NCBI GenBank assembly: GCA_028287185.1
Contig: JAQBQD010000142.1
Location: 1 to 57,292 of the forward strand
Length of the DNA: 57,292 bases
Direction of reading: 5' to 3'
From: Gemmatimonadota bacterium
Lineage (GTDB): Bacteria > Gemmatimonadota > Gemmatimonadetes > Longimicrobiales > Longimicrobiaceae
Part shown: positions 16,447-25,175 of the stretch, in pieces
Numbering within the stretch: the stretch's first letter is position 1
Layout: the number at the start of each line of letters is the position of its first letter
Program-made: the position numbers and the translations under genes
Notes under the pieces: model-generated
What the model was told of the DNA's origin: nothing
The model's input: the letters and a program-made list of their open reading frames with translations, nothing else
Database searches by the model: none

Positions 16447-16466
16447 GTTCCTTCCCTATTCGTTCA

Positions 16467-17276
16467 ATGGCCCAGCCGTCTCCCCTCGACTCCTTGATCG
16501 CACAGCGGCTCGGTAGCCAGATCGCAGGGGCCGCGAGCCAACCCGTTCACCGCGTTGTCATGATCGGATCGCGGGCACGCGGAACCCCTCGACCGGACAG
16601 CGACCTTGATCTCGTCGTGCTGGTCGAGCTTCCGGCGGGTGCCCGGCCCTGGGGGCCGTCCGAGGTCATCGCGGAACGCACACACATCCAGCACCGGCTC
16701 CCCCCGCCGCCGATCCGGACGGACCTATGGGTACGCACCACCGACCGATACGCGGAAGCACGGATGGTGATCGGCGGGGTGGAGAGGCTAGTGGACACCG
16801 AGGGTTTTGAGGTATACTCCCGCCCGCTGACGCGAACGTCCGCCTTGCGCCGGACGCCCGATCAAGTCAGACGCGAGCACGTGAGCGCATGGCTGGAACA
16901 CGCGCTTGCCGCGCTGGAGGGCACGGTGCGTTTGGAGGCACGGGCCGGCCTGCGGTCGCCTGTGCCTGGCGAACCTGCCACACCCGAAGCCGCCGCATGT
17001 GTCTGTGTGGAACGTGCGGTCAACGCCCTTCTGGTCTTCCACCAGGTGGAGGCGGGGAAGAACACCGGCGTCGATGGGATGGTCGCTCTCCTCAACGGTG
17101 CGGATCGAAGCCGCATGCAGTCGGTGATGGCGACGTTCGCGGGTCTCCAGGGGCGCGCCTCGGCCAGAGCTCGCCGTGTGCTCGGTGAGATCCTGCGGCG
17201 ATTGGGAGAAGACGCCGGCATGCGGCCCTATCTCGCACCTTCCAAGGCGAGGTTGCAGCGGGTCGCGGCCGACTAG
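16467..17276 (+). CDS. nucleotidyltransferase fused to HEPN-like domain
   Basis: A 269-aa protein. Residues about 27-55 carry the minimal nucleotidyltransferase signature GSRARGTPRPDSDLDLVV (GS...DxD), with a further Asp in RTDLWV. The C-terminal half is a helical bundle (ACVCVERAVNALLVFHQVEAGKNTG and following helices) that resembles the HEPN domain paired with such enzymes. In known MNT-HEPN toxin-antitoxin modules these are usually two genes; here they are one chain. The RNase RxxxxH motif of active HEPN toxins is not evident. It may be a defence or maintenance factor, or a modifying enzyme. Confidence 0.65.
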   Translation: MAQPSPLDSLIAQRLGSQIAGAASQPVHRVVMIGSRARGTPRPDSDLDLVVLVELPAGARPWGPSEVIAERTHIQHRLPPPPIRTDLWVRTTDRYAEARMVIGGVERLVDTEGFEVYSRPLTRTSALRRTPDQVRREHVSAWLEHALAALEGTVRLEARAGLRSPVPGEPATPEAAACVCVERAVNALLVFHQVEAGKNTGVDGMVALLNGADRSRMQSVMATFAGLQGRASARARRVLGEILRRLGEDAGMRPYLAPSKARLQRVAAD

Positions 17277-17281
17277 CCGGT

Positions 17282-17319
17282 GCAGGGCTCGGGGGTATCA
17301 AGCCCCCCACTCGCCCTGC
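17282..17319 (+). repeat. covarying hairpin family, copy E
   Basis: Outer stem GCAGGGC/GCCCTGC, inner GGGGG/CCCCC with loop tatcaag, followed by gcgggggtga. It starts 6 bases after the nucleotidyltransferase stop codon. Confidence 0.7.
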
Positions 17320-17374
17320 GCGGGGGTGAGCCGTTGGCTGACTCTGGTCCCGTCTACACGAGGAGGTTCTTGCG

Positions 17375-17641
17375 GTGGTCGAAGACGAATACATGGCAGT
17401 CTTCGTGGCGTTGAAGGAAGCGCTTCGGCCGTTCCGTCGCGAGTTGCCCGTGCCCACGGCTGAGGAGACGGAAAGCCTTCGCGCCGCAGCAATCGCAGCT
17501 CGTAAGCTCATCGACAAGGAACGGCTGAGAACGCGAACCGAGGCGTTTGCCCACGGTGCGTTGCGCCGTGGCGCGCACTACCTCGAAGAGCGGGACGTGG
17601 AAAACCTCAAGAGGGCTGAAGAGCTGTTGCACCTGGCCTGA
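17375..17641 (+). CDS. small helical protein of unknown function
   Basis: An 88-aa highly charged, helical protein (MVEDEYMAVFVALKEALRPF ... RDVENLKRAEELLHLA) with no recognised family. It begins at a GTG preceded by AGGAGG at 8 bases, a good ribosome-binding site. It lies between the nucleotidyltransferase-HEPN gene and the mobilisation region. Palindrome copy 7 begins 10 bases after its stop. Confidence 0.6.
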   Translation: MVEDEYMAVFVALKEALRPFRRELPVPTAEETESLRAAAIAARKLIDKERLRTRTEAFAHGALRRGAHYLEERDVENLKRAEELLHLA

Positions 17642-17651
17642 CCGGCTGGAC

Positions 17652-17669
17652 GCATTCCGGTCGGAATAC
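17652..17669. repeat. ICE palindrome copy 7
   Basis: Reads GCATTCCGGTCGGAATAC; intergenic. Confidence 0.85.
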
Positions 17670-17694
17670 CCTCTGCGCCGATGCACGGGCGGTT

Positions 17695-17734
17695 GAAGCA
17701 CCCGCGAGACGAGCTCTCGGCGGGTGCTTCTTTC
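17695..17734 (+). terminator. rho-independent terminator
   Basis: GAAGCACCCGC (17695-17705) pairs perfectly with GCGGGTGCTTC (17720-17730), followed by tttcg. It closes the transcript of the 88-aa gene. Confidence 0.7.
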
Positions 17735-18041
17735 GTCGCGGGGGGCATGGTGGCCGCGTCCGTTGCAGGAGCCGTTTCAGGGTTGGTATGCGCAGGGATA
17801 CGGGAGCCCGTAGATCGGACGGAGAAGGCAGGTGAGGCGCTGAACCATTAACCGCGGGTTAAACCGTGTGAGCGCTGGCTTTTGCCCGCAACCTGGAGGC
17901 CGTCCGCGTGGTACGGTGAGGAGGAACACCTAGAGCGAGCAGTGGCTTTCGATAACTCGACGGCTCGCAAGCTCGCCGATCTCGTATCGAAAGCCGCGCT
18001 CGCTTTTCGCACGCTGCGCGCGCTCAAAGGGGGAGGCGCCG
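17735..18041. other. oriT: candidate origin of transfer (oriT) region
   Basis: Non-coding DNA directly upstream of the mobC-like and relaxase genes, where oriT usually lies in MOBP systems. It contains two inverted repeats: TTAACC-gcg-GGTTAA (17848-17862) and a perfect 11-bp pair GGCTTTCGATA (17944-17954) / TATCGAAAGCC (17985-17995) separated by 30 bases. The nic site is not identifiable by eye. Confidence 0.5.
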
Positions 18042-18536
18042 ATGGCGCAGCAAACCCGAGAACCGCGGAAGCCCCGTGGGCTTCTCCGCGCTACGGACGA
18101 GGAGTGGAAGGCGATCTGCGACCTGGCGAAGGAGGCCGGTCGCCCCACTATGAGCTGGGTGCGCGAGCACTGCACCGGCGCACCGCCTGCTCAGGCATCC
18201 CGCCGCCGGGCACGGCGGATTGGCTCCAGGCTCCACCAGCTCAGCCGCATCCTGAACAACCTTCGCCAGCTTGGCCGCATCGCCCAGGAGGACGGCGACG
18301 ACCTGGCCGCTGAACGCCTCGCGACCATCGCGGCCGATGTCGAGGCGGTCGCGATGGCACGGCCCGATCCGCGCGCCGCCGAACCGGCGGCCGTGGCCGC
18401 GCTCGTCGCCGCCGGGGTCCAGTTGAATACGCTCGCCCACCGCGCCAACTCCCACGAAGAGCTTCCCCCGGCGGCCGAGCTGGACGATGCCGTCGCCGCG
18501 GTGCTCGCCGCGATCCGGCTGGAGGCGGCGCCGTGA
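18042..18536 (+). CDS. mobC: MobC-like relaxosome accessory protein
   Basis: A 164-aa basic protein. Its N-terminal part (RATDEEWKAICDLAKEAGRPTMSWVREHCTG) looks like a ribbon-helix-helix DNA-binding domain and the middle (RRARRIGSRLHQLSRILNNLRQLGRIAQ) matches the MobC-type helical region, with the N-x-L-R-Q-L core often seen in these proteins. Family members bind oriT and help the relaxase nick. GGGGGAGG precedes the ATG by 5 bases. Its stop overlaps the relaxase start (GTGA), so both are made together. Confidence 0.75.
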   Translation: MAQQTREPRKPRGLLRATDEEWKAICDLAKEAGRPTMSWVREHCTGAPPAQASRRRARRIGSRLHQLSRILNNLRQLGRIAQEDGDDLAAERLATIAADVEAVAMARPDPRAAEPAAVAALVAAGVQLNTLAHRANSHEELPPAAELDDAVAAVLAAIRLEAAP

Positions 18537-20506
18537 TCGGCAACATCAACAACGCCACCGGCGGCCTGGGGAAGGGCTTCAAGGGCCTTCTGTCCTACTT
18601 AGAGATCGGGAAGGACGGGAAGCAGCTCGACCGGGTGGATTGGGTGGAATCTCGCAATCTTGGGACGGACCGGCTGGACCTGGGGGGCCGCTTCATGGCC
18701 GCGACCGCGCGCGAATCGGTGCGCACCGAGAAGCCCGTCTTCCACTTCTCGGTGAGCTTCGATCCGTCCGATCCAGTAGATCGCGCCGTGATGCGAAAGG
18801 TAGCGGACGGCGTGCTGCGGGACCTGAAACTGGATCAGCACCAGGTGCTGATCGTCGCGCACAAAGACAGGGCTCACCCGCACATGCACGTCGTGGTGAA
18901 CCGGGTGCACCCCGAACAAGGCCGCGCCTGGAAGCCCAGCCACACCAAACGGAGGATCGAGGCGAGCCTGCGTCGGTTGGAGGTGGAGCACGGCCTTCGG
19001 GTCGTGCCTGGGCGCCTGGCCCCTGTCCCCGAGAACGCGCGCGGGGTCGCGGCCGTTAGGCCCGCCGCGGCACCCCGCCCGTCACACGGGGACGCCGCGT
19101 TCTTGGCTGACGTGAAGGACCGCGCCCGTGCGGTGTTCCAGCGTGCGACCTCGTGGGGCGAGCTGGAGAGTGGGCTTGCCGAGGCCGGCCTCCGCGTGCG
19201 TATGAACGGGCGCGGGATGTCCGTTACCGATGGACAGCGGGAGGTGAAAGCTTCCGAAATCGACCGGGCGTTCTCCCGCAACGCCATCGAAAAGCGGTTC
19301 GGGGCGTATTCGTCGTACCGGGCACGGGTTGCCGTCGCGGTGGAGCAGCCCTCGCCTTCGCGTGACGCGGCGGCTGTAGCCGTGCCGACGCGGCCAGCCA
19401 CAGCCCGACCCGGCCCGGCGAGCCCGCAGGAACACGCGGTGCATTCCGGTCGGAATGCACAGCCGCGCCCGCCGGTTGTCCCGGCCGAGCGCGTCTTCTG
19501 GCGCGCCTACCGTCAGTTCAACGAGGACTTGGCCGGCCTGTACGAGAGCCCGCGCAAGGCGCGCCGGGCGATCCTCCACGCCGCCGCTGGCAGCCCCGAG
19601 CGTGTCGCCGCCGACATTCGCACCTCACCAGATCGCTTTGGAACGCTGAAAACGGCGGAGGGAGGGGTCCGGGAAGAGCGCGCCGCCGCCGCGGCGGAGA
19701 GCGCGAATCTGTTCCTCCAAGCCCGTGCCGAGCGCCCCCGACCCACGTTGAAGGAGCTGCGGGACCGCATCGCTGAGCATGGCGATGCCGTGCAGCGGGC
19801 GCGCGCGCACCCGGAGGCCGTCCAGGCGAACGGCCTCGCGAAGATGGAGCTGCGCTTAGCCGAGGAGCGCCGCGGGTACTACTTCCGGGCCCTGGAGGGC
19901 GCGCGGGAGAGCATGGGCCGCGTCTACGCCGACCCGGCGGCGGCGGGCCGCAACATCTGGCGGGCCGTCCAGCACAAAGGCGGCGCGGCGGTGGCACGTG
20001 ACATCCGCACTCGCCCTGAGCGGTTCGGGGCGCTGGCAGCGGAGGAGCGGCGCCGCCTGTTCGGCGTGTGGCGTGGACAGGACACGTCCGCGGCGCGGGC
20101 GAACGCACCTGATGCCGCGCGTGCTGTTGGGATCGCGGCCGAGGCCCGCCAGCAGGCGCCGTCACGACAACAACTGGCGCAGCTCGGTGCCCGCGTGGCA
20201 GGCACCGAGCGCGATTTGGACGCGGCGCGCGCGGCGCCGCCGTCGAAACGCTCACCGCAGCAGATCGAGACGGAGCTCGGCGCGCTCATGCAGAAGGCTG
20301 CCGTCCAGGCGCGGCAGGTCGCGACGGGCACGCTCGGCCCGGCTGCAGCCGGGCCGCAGCAGCTTCTCGACAGGACGGGGATCAAGCACGTCCAGCAGCT
20401 CGCAGCGATGGTGAAGGCGCCTCACCTCGCTGTCGCGAGAGCGGCGTGGGACTTGGCCGCGGGGCTCGCCAGGGGGGACCAAAGAGAGGAGCGCGGCGGT
20501 CGGTGA
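18533..20506 (+). CDS. relaxase (MOBP-type) with BID-like C-terminal repeats
   Basis: A 657-aa DNA-nicking enzyme that should initiate transfer at oriT. The relaxase domain (about residues 1-170) has a candidate nucleophile tyrosine in LLSYLE and the three-histidine metal site in AHKDRAHPHMHVVVNRVH (motif III HxDx..HPHxH..N). A second segment (RATSWGELESGLAEAGLRVRMNGRG) is also common in MOBP relaxases. In the C-terminal half, two related units occur, YESPRKARRAILHAAAG...DIRTSPDRFGTL and YADPAAAGRNIWRAVQH...DIRTRPERFGAL, resembling BID-type T4SS signals. It starts at a GTG inside the mobC stop. Palindrome copy 8 lies in the linker. Confidence 0.85.
   Translation: MIGNINNATGGLGKGFKGLLSYLEIGKDGKQLDRVDWVESRNLGTDRLDLGGRFMAATARESVRTEKPVFHFSVSFDPSDPVDRAVMRKVADGVLRDLKLDQHQVLIVAHKDRAHPHMHVVVNRVHPEQGRAWKPSHTKRRIEASLRRLEVEHGLRVVPGRLAPVPENARGVAAVRPAAAPRPSHGDAAFLADVKDRARAVFQRATSWGELESGLAEAGLRVRMNGRGMSVTDGQREVKASEIDRAFSRNAIEKRFGAYSSYRARVAVAVEQPSPSRDAAAVAVPTRPATARPGPASPQEHAVHSGRNAQPRPPVVPAERVFWRAYRQFNEDLAGLYESPRKARRAILHAAAGSPERVAADIRTSPDRFGTLKTAEGGVREERAAAAAESANLFLQARAERPRPTLKELRDRIAEHGDAVQRARAHPEAVQANGLAKMELRLAEERRGYYFRALEGARESMGRVYADPAAAGRNIWRAVQHKGGAAVARDIRTRPERFGALAAEERRRLFGVWRGQDTSAARANAPDAARAVGIAAEARQQAPSRQQLAQLGARVAGTERDLDAARAAPPSKRSPQQIETELGALMQKAAVQARQVATGTLGPAAAGPQQLLDRTGIKHVQQLAAMVKAPHLAVARAAWDLAAGLARGDQREERGGR
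19441..19458. repeat. ICE palindrome copy 8 (inside the relaxase gene)
   Basis: Reads GCATTCCGGTCGGAATGC; translated as H-S-G-R-N-A in the linker between the relaxase and BID-like parts. Confidence 0.9.
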
Positions 20507-20710
20507 CACTCACCGAAGCACGATCCTTGTGTACACCGCACTCGGTGATCGGGGTTGTCGCAGTGTATAGGGTAGTCTCTCGGCTTAGGAGACCCACCTC
20601 CTGCCAAGTGTTTCCGGAACTCGTTTTAGGAAGCGGCTCCTGGGTTGGTTCATTCCCTGGTCGGCTTGTTACCGCGCAGATCGTGATCCCCATATTGGTG
20701 CACCGTGCCG

Positions 20711-21958
20711 CTAGCGCCCATGTGAGCCCGGCATTCTGGCCGGAATGCGGCGGAGACACCTACGGCGATCCCTCCCACAGGAGGGTCTCTCAGCCGTGCC
20801 CCATGCCGAGCGTCCCAGCAACCCTTGGACATCTCGGCGTGAAAACTCATGAGTCCAATTATCACCGGCGCGGAACTGCCCTTGAGTCAAAACCAAGGGT
20901 TCGACAGATGTTGCGCCCAAATACAATTCAAGACGCCGAAGATTACAGTGACACCAAAGGAGAATGTTCATTGTTACGCCCGGTAGATCATCCACCCCTA
21001 GGATGCGGTTGTTCCAACGCGCAGATTCACGAAAACTGCCCCTGAATGTGAGATACAGGGAATCTGCGTCGAAATCGATTTCGGTCGGGTTGAGGATTTG
21101 TGGGCGTTCTTTTGTATTGTCATACGGCAGCGCCGTACTTGAATCAATAGCTCCACCCACCGCAAAGCTGATGGCTTCGGCAGTATCCCCCGTGACCTTC
21201 GGCGGGTACAGCCAGAGATCGAATCTTGGAGACCGGAAGTCGTAGCCCGCTTCGTGCTCGGACCGCTCTGCTAGATCAGGGAACCAGGGGGCTTCTGTTC
21301 CGTTGATAATGGCCTTACGTACATGCCGATCAGCGTTCCAAGCGAATGAGAAACGACTGTCACCGTACCATATCCCGGCACCCGGTGCAGCGGCAGAGAC
21401 ACTGTCGACGAAATGCCTGAGGCGTTGGGCGTAGGAACGAATCTCCGGATCCTTCAACGAGTAAGCGAGCGTAGTCACGGCCCACAGATCGTGAAGTGGG
21501 TGCAGTAACCGCTGAGAATTCGCGAGATCCGCGTCCACCAGGCCTGACTGCTGGCGAATGCGCTCTCCTAGCGCGAGTGTCTGTCTATCTACCGCGCCGA
21601 CGCGGTCGGTTGCTTCGTGCACTGCGCTGTCGAGAATTGCTGTTTGGAGGAGGAGGTGCAGCATCCGCCCCCGTTCAGCATCGACAGAGGTGCGAAGCGT
21701 ATCTAACCGGCGGAGTGTGGTGTCGAGACGGGTGATCAATGCTCGCTTCTCAAGGTTCGCTTGACGCGTGTCAACCAACTGCCGGCGTTCTTTTGTGTAA
21801 AGGAGAGCAAAACCTGCGAGTGCACCCAAGAAGCAAGCGGTGATTGCGACGAGCCACTTCATTCGCTTGTTCCGCTCGCGGAAAAACTCTACACTTGCTG
21901 CGGCAATCCCGAAGATTAGGCCCAAGGTGATCCCTACCGCCTCGAGTATGTAGTCCAT
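20711..21958 (-). CDS. membrane-anchored protein of unknown function
   Basis: A 415-aa protein with two N-terminal membrane segments (ILEAVGITLGLIFGIAAASV and WLVAITACFLGALAGFALLY), a coiled-coil region (about residues 60-150) and a large soluble C-terminal domain rich in aromatic residues. No family is recognised. AGGAGG lies 7 bases before its ATG. Codon use is visibly less GC-biased than the transfer genes, marking the start of the cargo block. The last residues run through palindrome copy 9 (R-I-P-A-R-M-P), so the natural C-terminus may have been altered by the repeat. It is convergent with the relaxase gene. Confidence 0.6.
   Translation of the reverse strand: MDYILEAVGITLGLIFGIAAASVEFFRERNKRMKWLVAITACFLGALAGFALLYTKERRQLVDTRQANLEKRALITRLDTTLRRLDTLRTSVDAERGRMLHLLLQTAILDSAVHEATDRVGAVDRQTLALGERIRQQSGLVDADLANSQRLLHPLHDLWAVTTLAYSLKDPEIRSYAQRLRHFVDSVSAAAPGAGIWYGDSRFSFAWNADRHVRKAIINGTEAPWFPDLAERSEHEAGYDFRSPRFDLWLYPPKVTGDTAEAISFAVGGAIDSSTALPYDNTKERPQILNPTEIDFDADSLYLTFRGSFRESARWNNRILGVDDLPGVTMNILLWCHCNLRRLELYLGATSVEPLVLTQGQFRAGDNWTHEFSRRDVQGLLGRSAWGTAERPSCGRDRRRCLRRIPARMPGSHGR
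20731..20748. repeat. ICE palindrome copy 9 (3' end of membrane-protein gene)
   Basis: Reads GCATTCTGGCCGGAATGC; encoded as R-I-P-A-R-M near the C-terminus on the minus strand. Confidence 0.85.
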
Positions 21959-22292
21959 CTAAACCTCCTCCGGGTGAAGTCAACGTGGTTTCATCGACCT
22001 TACATCGGCACGACCGCGAGGTTCGACGCGCAAAAGTACAATCTAGATGCCAGCCCCGAGGCACGGCAGAATTTTTCCACCGCACTCGCCCCATCCGCAA
22101 CTCTCGTTTCGTCATCTGACCAAAAGGCCGAGACGAGCGGAGGCACGTTCCCTCCCGGAAAGCACCCACACGCGATTCGTCGATCCCGCAGGATCTCTCT
22201 ACCTTCGCACCGCTCAGTCCCGCAGCGCCACCGCCCGCCAGACCGGCACCCTTCAGTACCACGCCTGAGACGCCGAGCGCACCGTGGTCAGG
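21959..22292. other. intergenic region, no gene recognised
   Basis: Upstream region of the membrane-protein gene with its Shine-Dalgarno at the left edge. Short open frames on both strands lack start signals; I see no repeat or hairpin of note. Confidence 0.35.
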
Positions 22293-22493
22293 CTACATCC
22301 TGAGCCTGCGCGGGATGGCCATCACACTCCCCGCCGCTGCGTCTGCGCATCCGCCGCCAACACTGACGCAGTTGGGAAGCACATTCAGGTCCCGCTCCTC
22401 GCTCCGGCAGAACTGCAGCGCGATACTCCACAACGCGGCGGACGCGCATGCCTGCACGAGCACGCCTCTTGTGCGAAAGTGATACATCGTCAT
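22293..22493 (-). pseudogene. degenerate EexN-like gene remnant
   Basis: A 66-aa frame whose middle, ASAALWSIALQFCRSEERDLN...PNC, matches STALWSIALQFCLSEGKDLA...PNC in the lipoprotein at 30320-30649. The signal peptide and lipobox of that protein are missing and the ribosome-binding site is poor, so this is probably a broken second copy of the same family rather than a working gene. Confidence 0.5.
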
Positions 22494-22637
22494 TCTTAAG
22501 TCGAACGCTCCAGCGACGGCTAAGGCCGCTCCTGTCGTTTGATCGCATGTTCTTCGAGTGCTTCGTGTAGGGAGCGCCTGCCGGAACGTGCACTATATCA
22601 CCTGTGATTACTTTTTACGCAAAGCCCACATCTGACG

Positions 22638-22982
22638 GTGACCAGCGTGAATCCTACACCACATCAGTTCGGGGTCAAAGCGCCTCTGATATCGTACGTC
22701 GTTCTCCACCCGTTGACAGACCGTTTCCTCGCCCGAAGGGGGGCCTCTGGCACCACATGGGTCGCAACCCCGGATGACGCTCAGCAGTTCGACTCGTACG
22801 GGGAGGCAGAAGAAGCTTCGCTGCGTATCCTGCTGTCGATGAGCCCACCTCACCACGGGGAAGAGCATTCTCTGAAGGTCTGCACGTTGGTTGATCTCGG
22901 ACGGCAGTACCGGGTGGAAGGCTTCCGTGACGTTTTCGTTCGACGTGGACCAGATACACCCCCCGCGGCGCAGGCGAATTGA
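22638..22982 (+). CDS. small protein of unknown function
   Basis: A 114-aa soluble protein (GTG start) with mixed alpha/beta composition, including an ISYVVLHPLTDRFLARRG segment and QYRVEGFRDVFVRRG. No domain, signal peptide or membrane segment is recognised. It stands alone within the cargo block between the EexN-like remnant and the next membrane protein. The composition looks protein-like, but an accidental open frame cannot be excluded. Confidence 0.45.
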   Translation: MTSVNPTPHQFGVKAPLISYVVLHPLTDRFLARRGASGTTWVATPDDAQQFDSYGEAEEASLRILLSMSPPHHGEEHSLKVCTLVDLGRQYRVEGFRDVFVRRGPDTPPAAQAN

Positions 22983-23387
22983 TGGGAGATCGACATGGCG
23001 GGCACCCTGCTCAGGGTGTTCCCGAAACGCATGAAGATGACTTCTCCATTAACTGCGGCATTTGAGGATGAGGGACACCCCTGCAGGGGGGCGCCGATCC
23101 GGCACGACGGCCGCGGAAACGGAGGCAATCCACGGTCGCTCACCTCGGGAAAGATGCACTAGAGTGAAGCGTTAGACGCCCTCACGAAGTCCTTCGCGAA
23201 AGCCCTGGGACGCTGGGAGGAGAGGCGTTGTGGAGTTCGCTCATCCGGAACGTGTGGCTGGAGTGCGGATCACGCGCGACTAGGCTCGACGCAGCATGGT
23301 ACTGCAACCTCCGAACACCCCCGATTGTAAACTCCAGGCGCATTTCGGGTCTGGGCGGCACACTCCTATCTCAGGATACCTAATTCA
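22983..23387. other. intergenic region, no gene recognised
   Basis: Four hundred bases without a credible gene, repeat or hairpin. It should hold the promoter of the gene at 23388, but no clear -35/-10 pair stands out. Confidence 0.35.
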
Positions 23388-24326
23388 ATGGCTAAGAAAC
23401 CCAATCGTTCGTCTCCATCGATGAACCGCTCCCTTAGCGCTGAGATCGCGCGGGGCAAGGAAGCACGGCCGGTTACTCAACCGCGGGAACCGCTCGCTAT
23501 CTACCGCTGGCTTTCCGCTGGTGGCCTGTTCGTCCTCGGCGCCATAATGACCTTAGTCATTCAAACCCTGTATACAACGTACGTCGTCGAACCGCGCGAG
23601 CGGGTGCAACAGGCACTTGCGGTTCGTCTCGAGCTGCGAACGCAAGTGGTTGAACTCGTAGATAGCTGGTCCGTTGATGTATGGAGGTCATTCCGCGGAG
23701 GACTAACGGAAACCTGGAAGACCCTACCCCCGATGCCGAGCACCTCAGCTATCATCGCGACTGGAAAAATGGCTTCGTTTCCGCCGGATGTGGCAGCCGA
23801 TGTCTCGGCGGCGTATCAAGCGATACAGGACTACAACGCCGCAACTGCGCGGATCCCTCCTATTTCTTTCGGTGACGACGTTATCGGGGACAAACGCCGT
23901 GCGGATGTTGAGCGGCTCACACATTCGCAACAGATATTCACGTCCCGTGGCATCGCGCTCGGGAAAGCGATGTGGGCTATGAACTCAATTGAGAGCGAAT
24001 ATGACCTTTCTCCGACGGACGGGTTCAACCGCTTTGTCCGCATTGTGAGAGCGGCCCCTGGCAGGCCAGTCGCAAGCAAGGACACGTTCTGGAAGGACAG
24101 CTTCTACGTCGAACTATACCGAGGCACGCAGGACACTATAGTAAAGTATGTGTTTGCAAGTAAGACGGTACCCCTCCCAGCAACTGTTGTCGGATACTGG
24201 CCAGCACGGTGCAACCACGTTAGTATGCCAGACCGAGGTAACCATGTGTTTGCCTGCAATGGCGTCGTGAAAAACCTACCCGTGCCCCTCCGCAGCGATT
24301 CATCTGATTTTTACTCTCCGCGGTAG
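23388..24326 (+). CDS. membrane-anchored protein of unknown function
   Basis: A 312-aa protein with a cytoplasmic basic N-terminus, one membrane segment at about residues 44-68 (LSAGGLFVLGAIMTLVIQTLYTTYVV) and a soluble remainder of about 240 residues containing two cysteines near the C-terminus (ARCNHV, FACNGV). No family is recognised. Like the protein at 20711-21958 it combines an N-terminal anchor with a large domain and less GC-biased codons; both lie next to the type III restriction genes, so a cell-envelope or defence role is possible but unproven. Confidence 0.6.
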   Translation: MAKKPNRSSPSMNRSLSAEIARGKEARPVTQPREPLAIYRWLSAGGLFVLGAIMTLVIQTLYTTYVVEPRERVQQALAVRLELRTQVVELVDSWSVDVWRSFRGGLTETWKTLPPMPSTSAIIATGKMASFPPDVAADVSAAYQAIQDYNAATARIPPISFGDDVIGDKRRADVERLTHSQQIFTSRGIALGKAMWAMNSIESEYDLSPTDGFNRFVRIVRAAPGRPVASKDTFWKDSFYVELYRGTQDTIVKYVFASKTVPLPATVVGYWPARCNHVSMPDRGNHVFACNGVVKNLPVPLRSDSSDFYSPR

Positions 24327-24425
24327 AGACGTATGGAGCGAGCATGATCTGATCGGGACGGTCGGCGAGATGAGTGGCAGACCGAACTCAGGCGGGCAAT
24401 TCTGACTCTCCACTTCGCCGCAACA

Positions 24426-25175
24426 TCAACCCGTCAGGTCTACTCGAAGGGCCTGAACCATCTCGTCGACGTCGAAAGCCGTGGCCGCAGGATGGATGGC
24501 ACGATACTCGGCACCTTCTTGATCACGCCGCACGCATGCTCGTGCGTCGTCGCTCAAGAGTGTCCGTGTGGCGCCACCGACGACGTATGCGCTTACATCG
24601 CGCTGCCTCACAGCGTCCTCAAAAGTCTTTAACATCGGCCAGGGAGGCTTCGCATCGGCTGCGAACTGAATATCCTCCGGGCGTAGATGATACAGCACCT
24701 GCCAGTAGTATTCCCGGTGCGGCTCGACTGCTTTCGACCCACTCGTATACCACCCATAGACCGACATAGCGTGGAGCATCCGGGGTGGCGTCCACACTCG
24801 ATAGCTGAATGACGAGCGTATCTCCACATCACGAGTGATGTCACCCAAACGTACTTGCAAGTCGAATTCATCCGGCTCACGATAGCCATCGGTGCGGATG
24901 GCGTCGTACTCAATGACTTCAGCAGGAAAATCCGTCTGGTCAAGCCCGCCTCGGATGATCGCGGCGACGGCCGCATCGGCCAGCTTGCCAGCGACTATCC
25001 GGCTGTAAACTACAGCGCGACTACGGATCTGGCCGCCCGGGCTATGTACGTCCGTGAAGTCTAGTTTAGCCCGGGCTATTTGTTTCGCCCGCTCGATGTC
25101 TGCTTCGTCAAATGCCACGGCGACGACTCCGTGGTTCTGATTTTCTTTAGCCCATGATTCCGGTCGCAGTTCCAT
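24426..25175 (-). CDS. protein of unknown function next to the type III restriction genes
   Basis: A 249-aa soluble protein (start MELRPESWAKEN; open frame reaches 25232). The stretch PDEFDLQVRLGDITRDVEIRSSFSYR has acidic residues followed by ExR after a beta-hairpin and might belong to a PD-(D/E)xK-like fold, but the match is weak. It is divergent from mod across 326 bases. No family is recognised. Codon use matches the cargo block. Confidence 0.55.
   Translation of the reverse strand: MELRPESWAKENQNHGVVAVAFDEADIERAKQIARAKLDFTDVHSPGGQIRSRAVVYSRIVAGKLADAAVAAIIRGGLDQTDFPAEVIEYDAIRTDGYREPDEFDLQVRLGDITRDVEIRSSFSYRVWTPPRMLHAMSVYGWYTSGSKAVEPHREYYWQVLYHLRPEDIQFAADAKPPWPMLKTFEDAVRQRDVSAYVVGGATRTLLSDDARACVRRDQEGAEYRAIHPAATAFDVDEMVQALRVDLTG

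Noticed and set aside
22047..22268. Plus-strand 73-aa open frame
   Set aside because: No ribosome-binding site and mixed composition; it may include a fragment of an old gene but nothing can be recognised.
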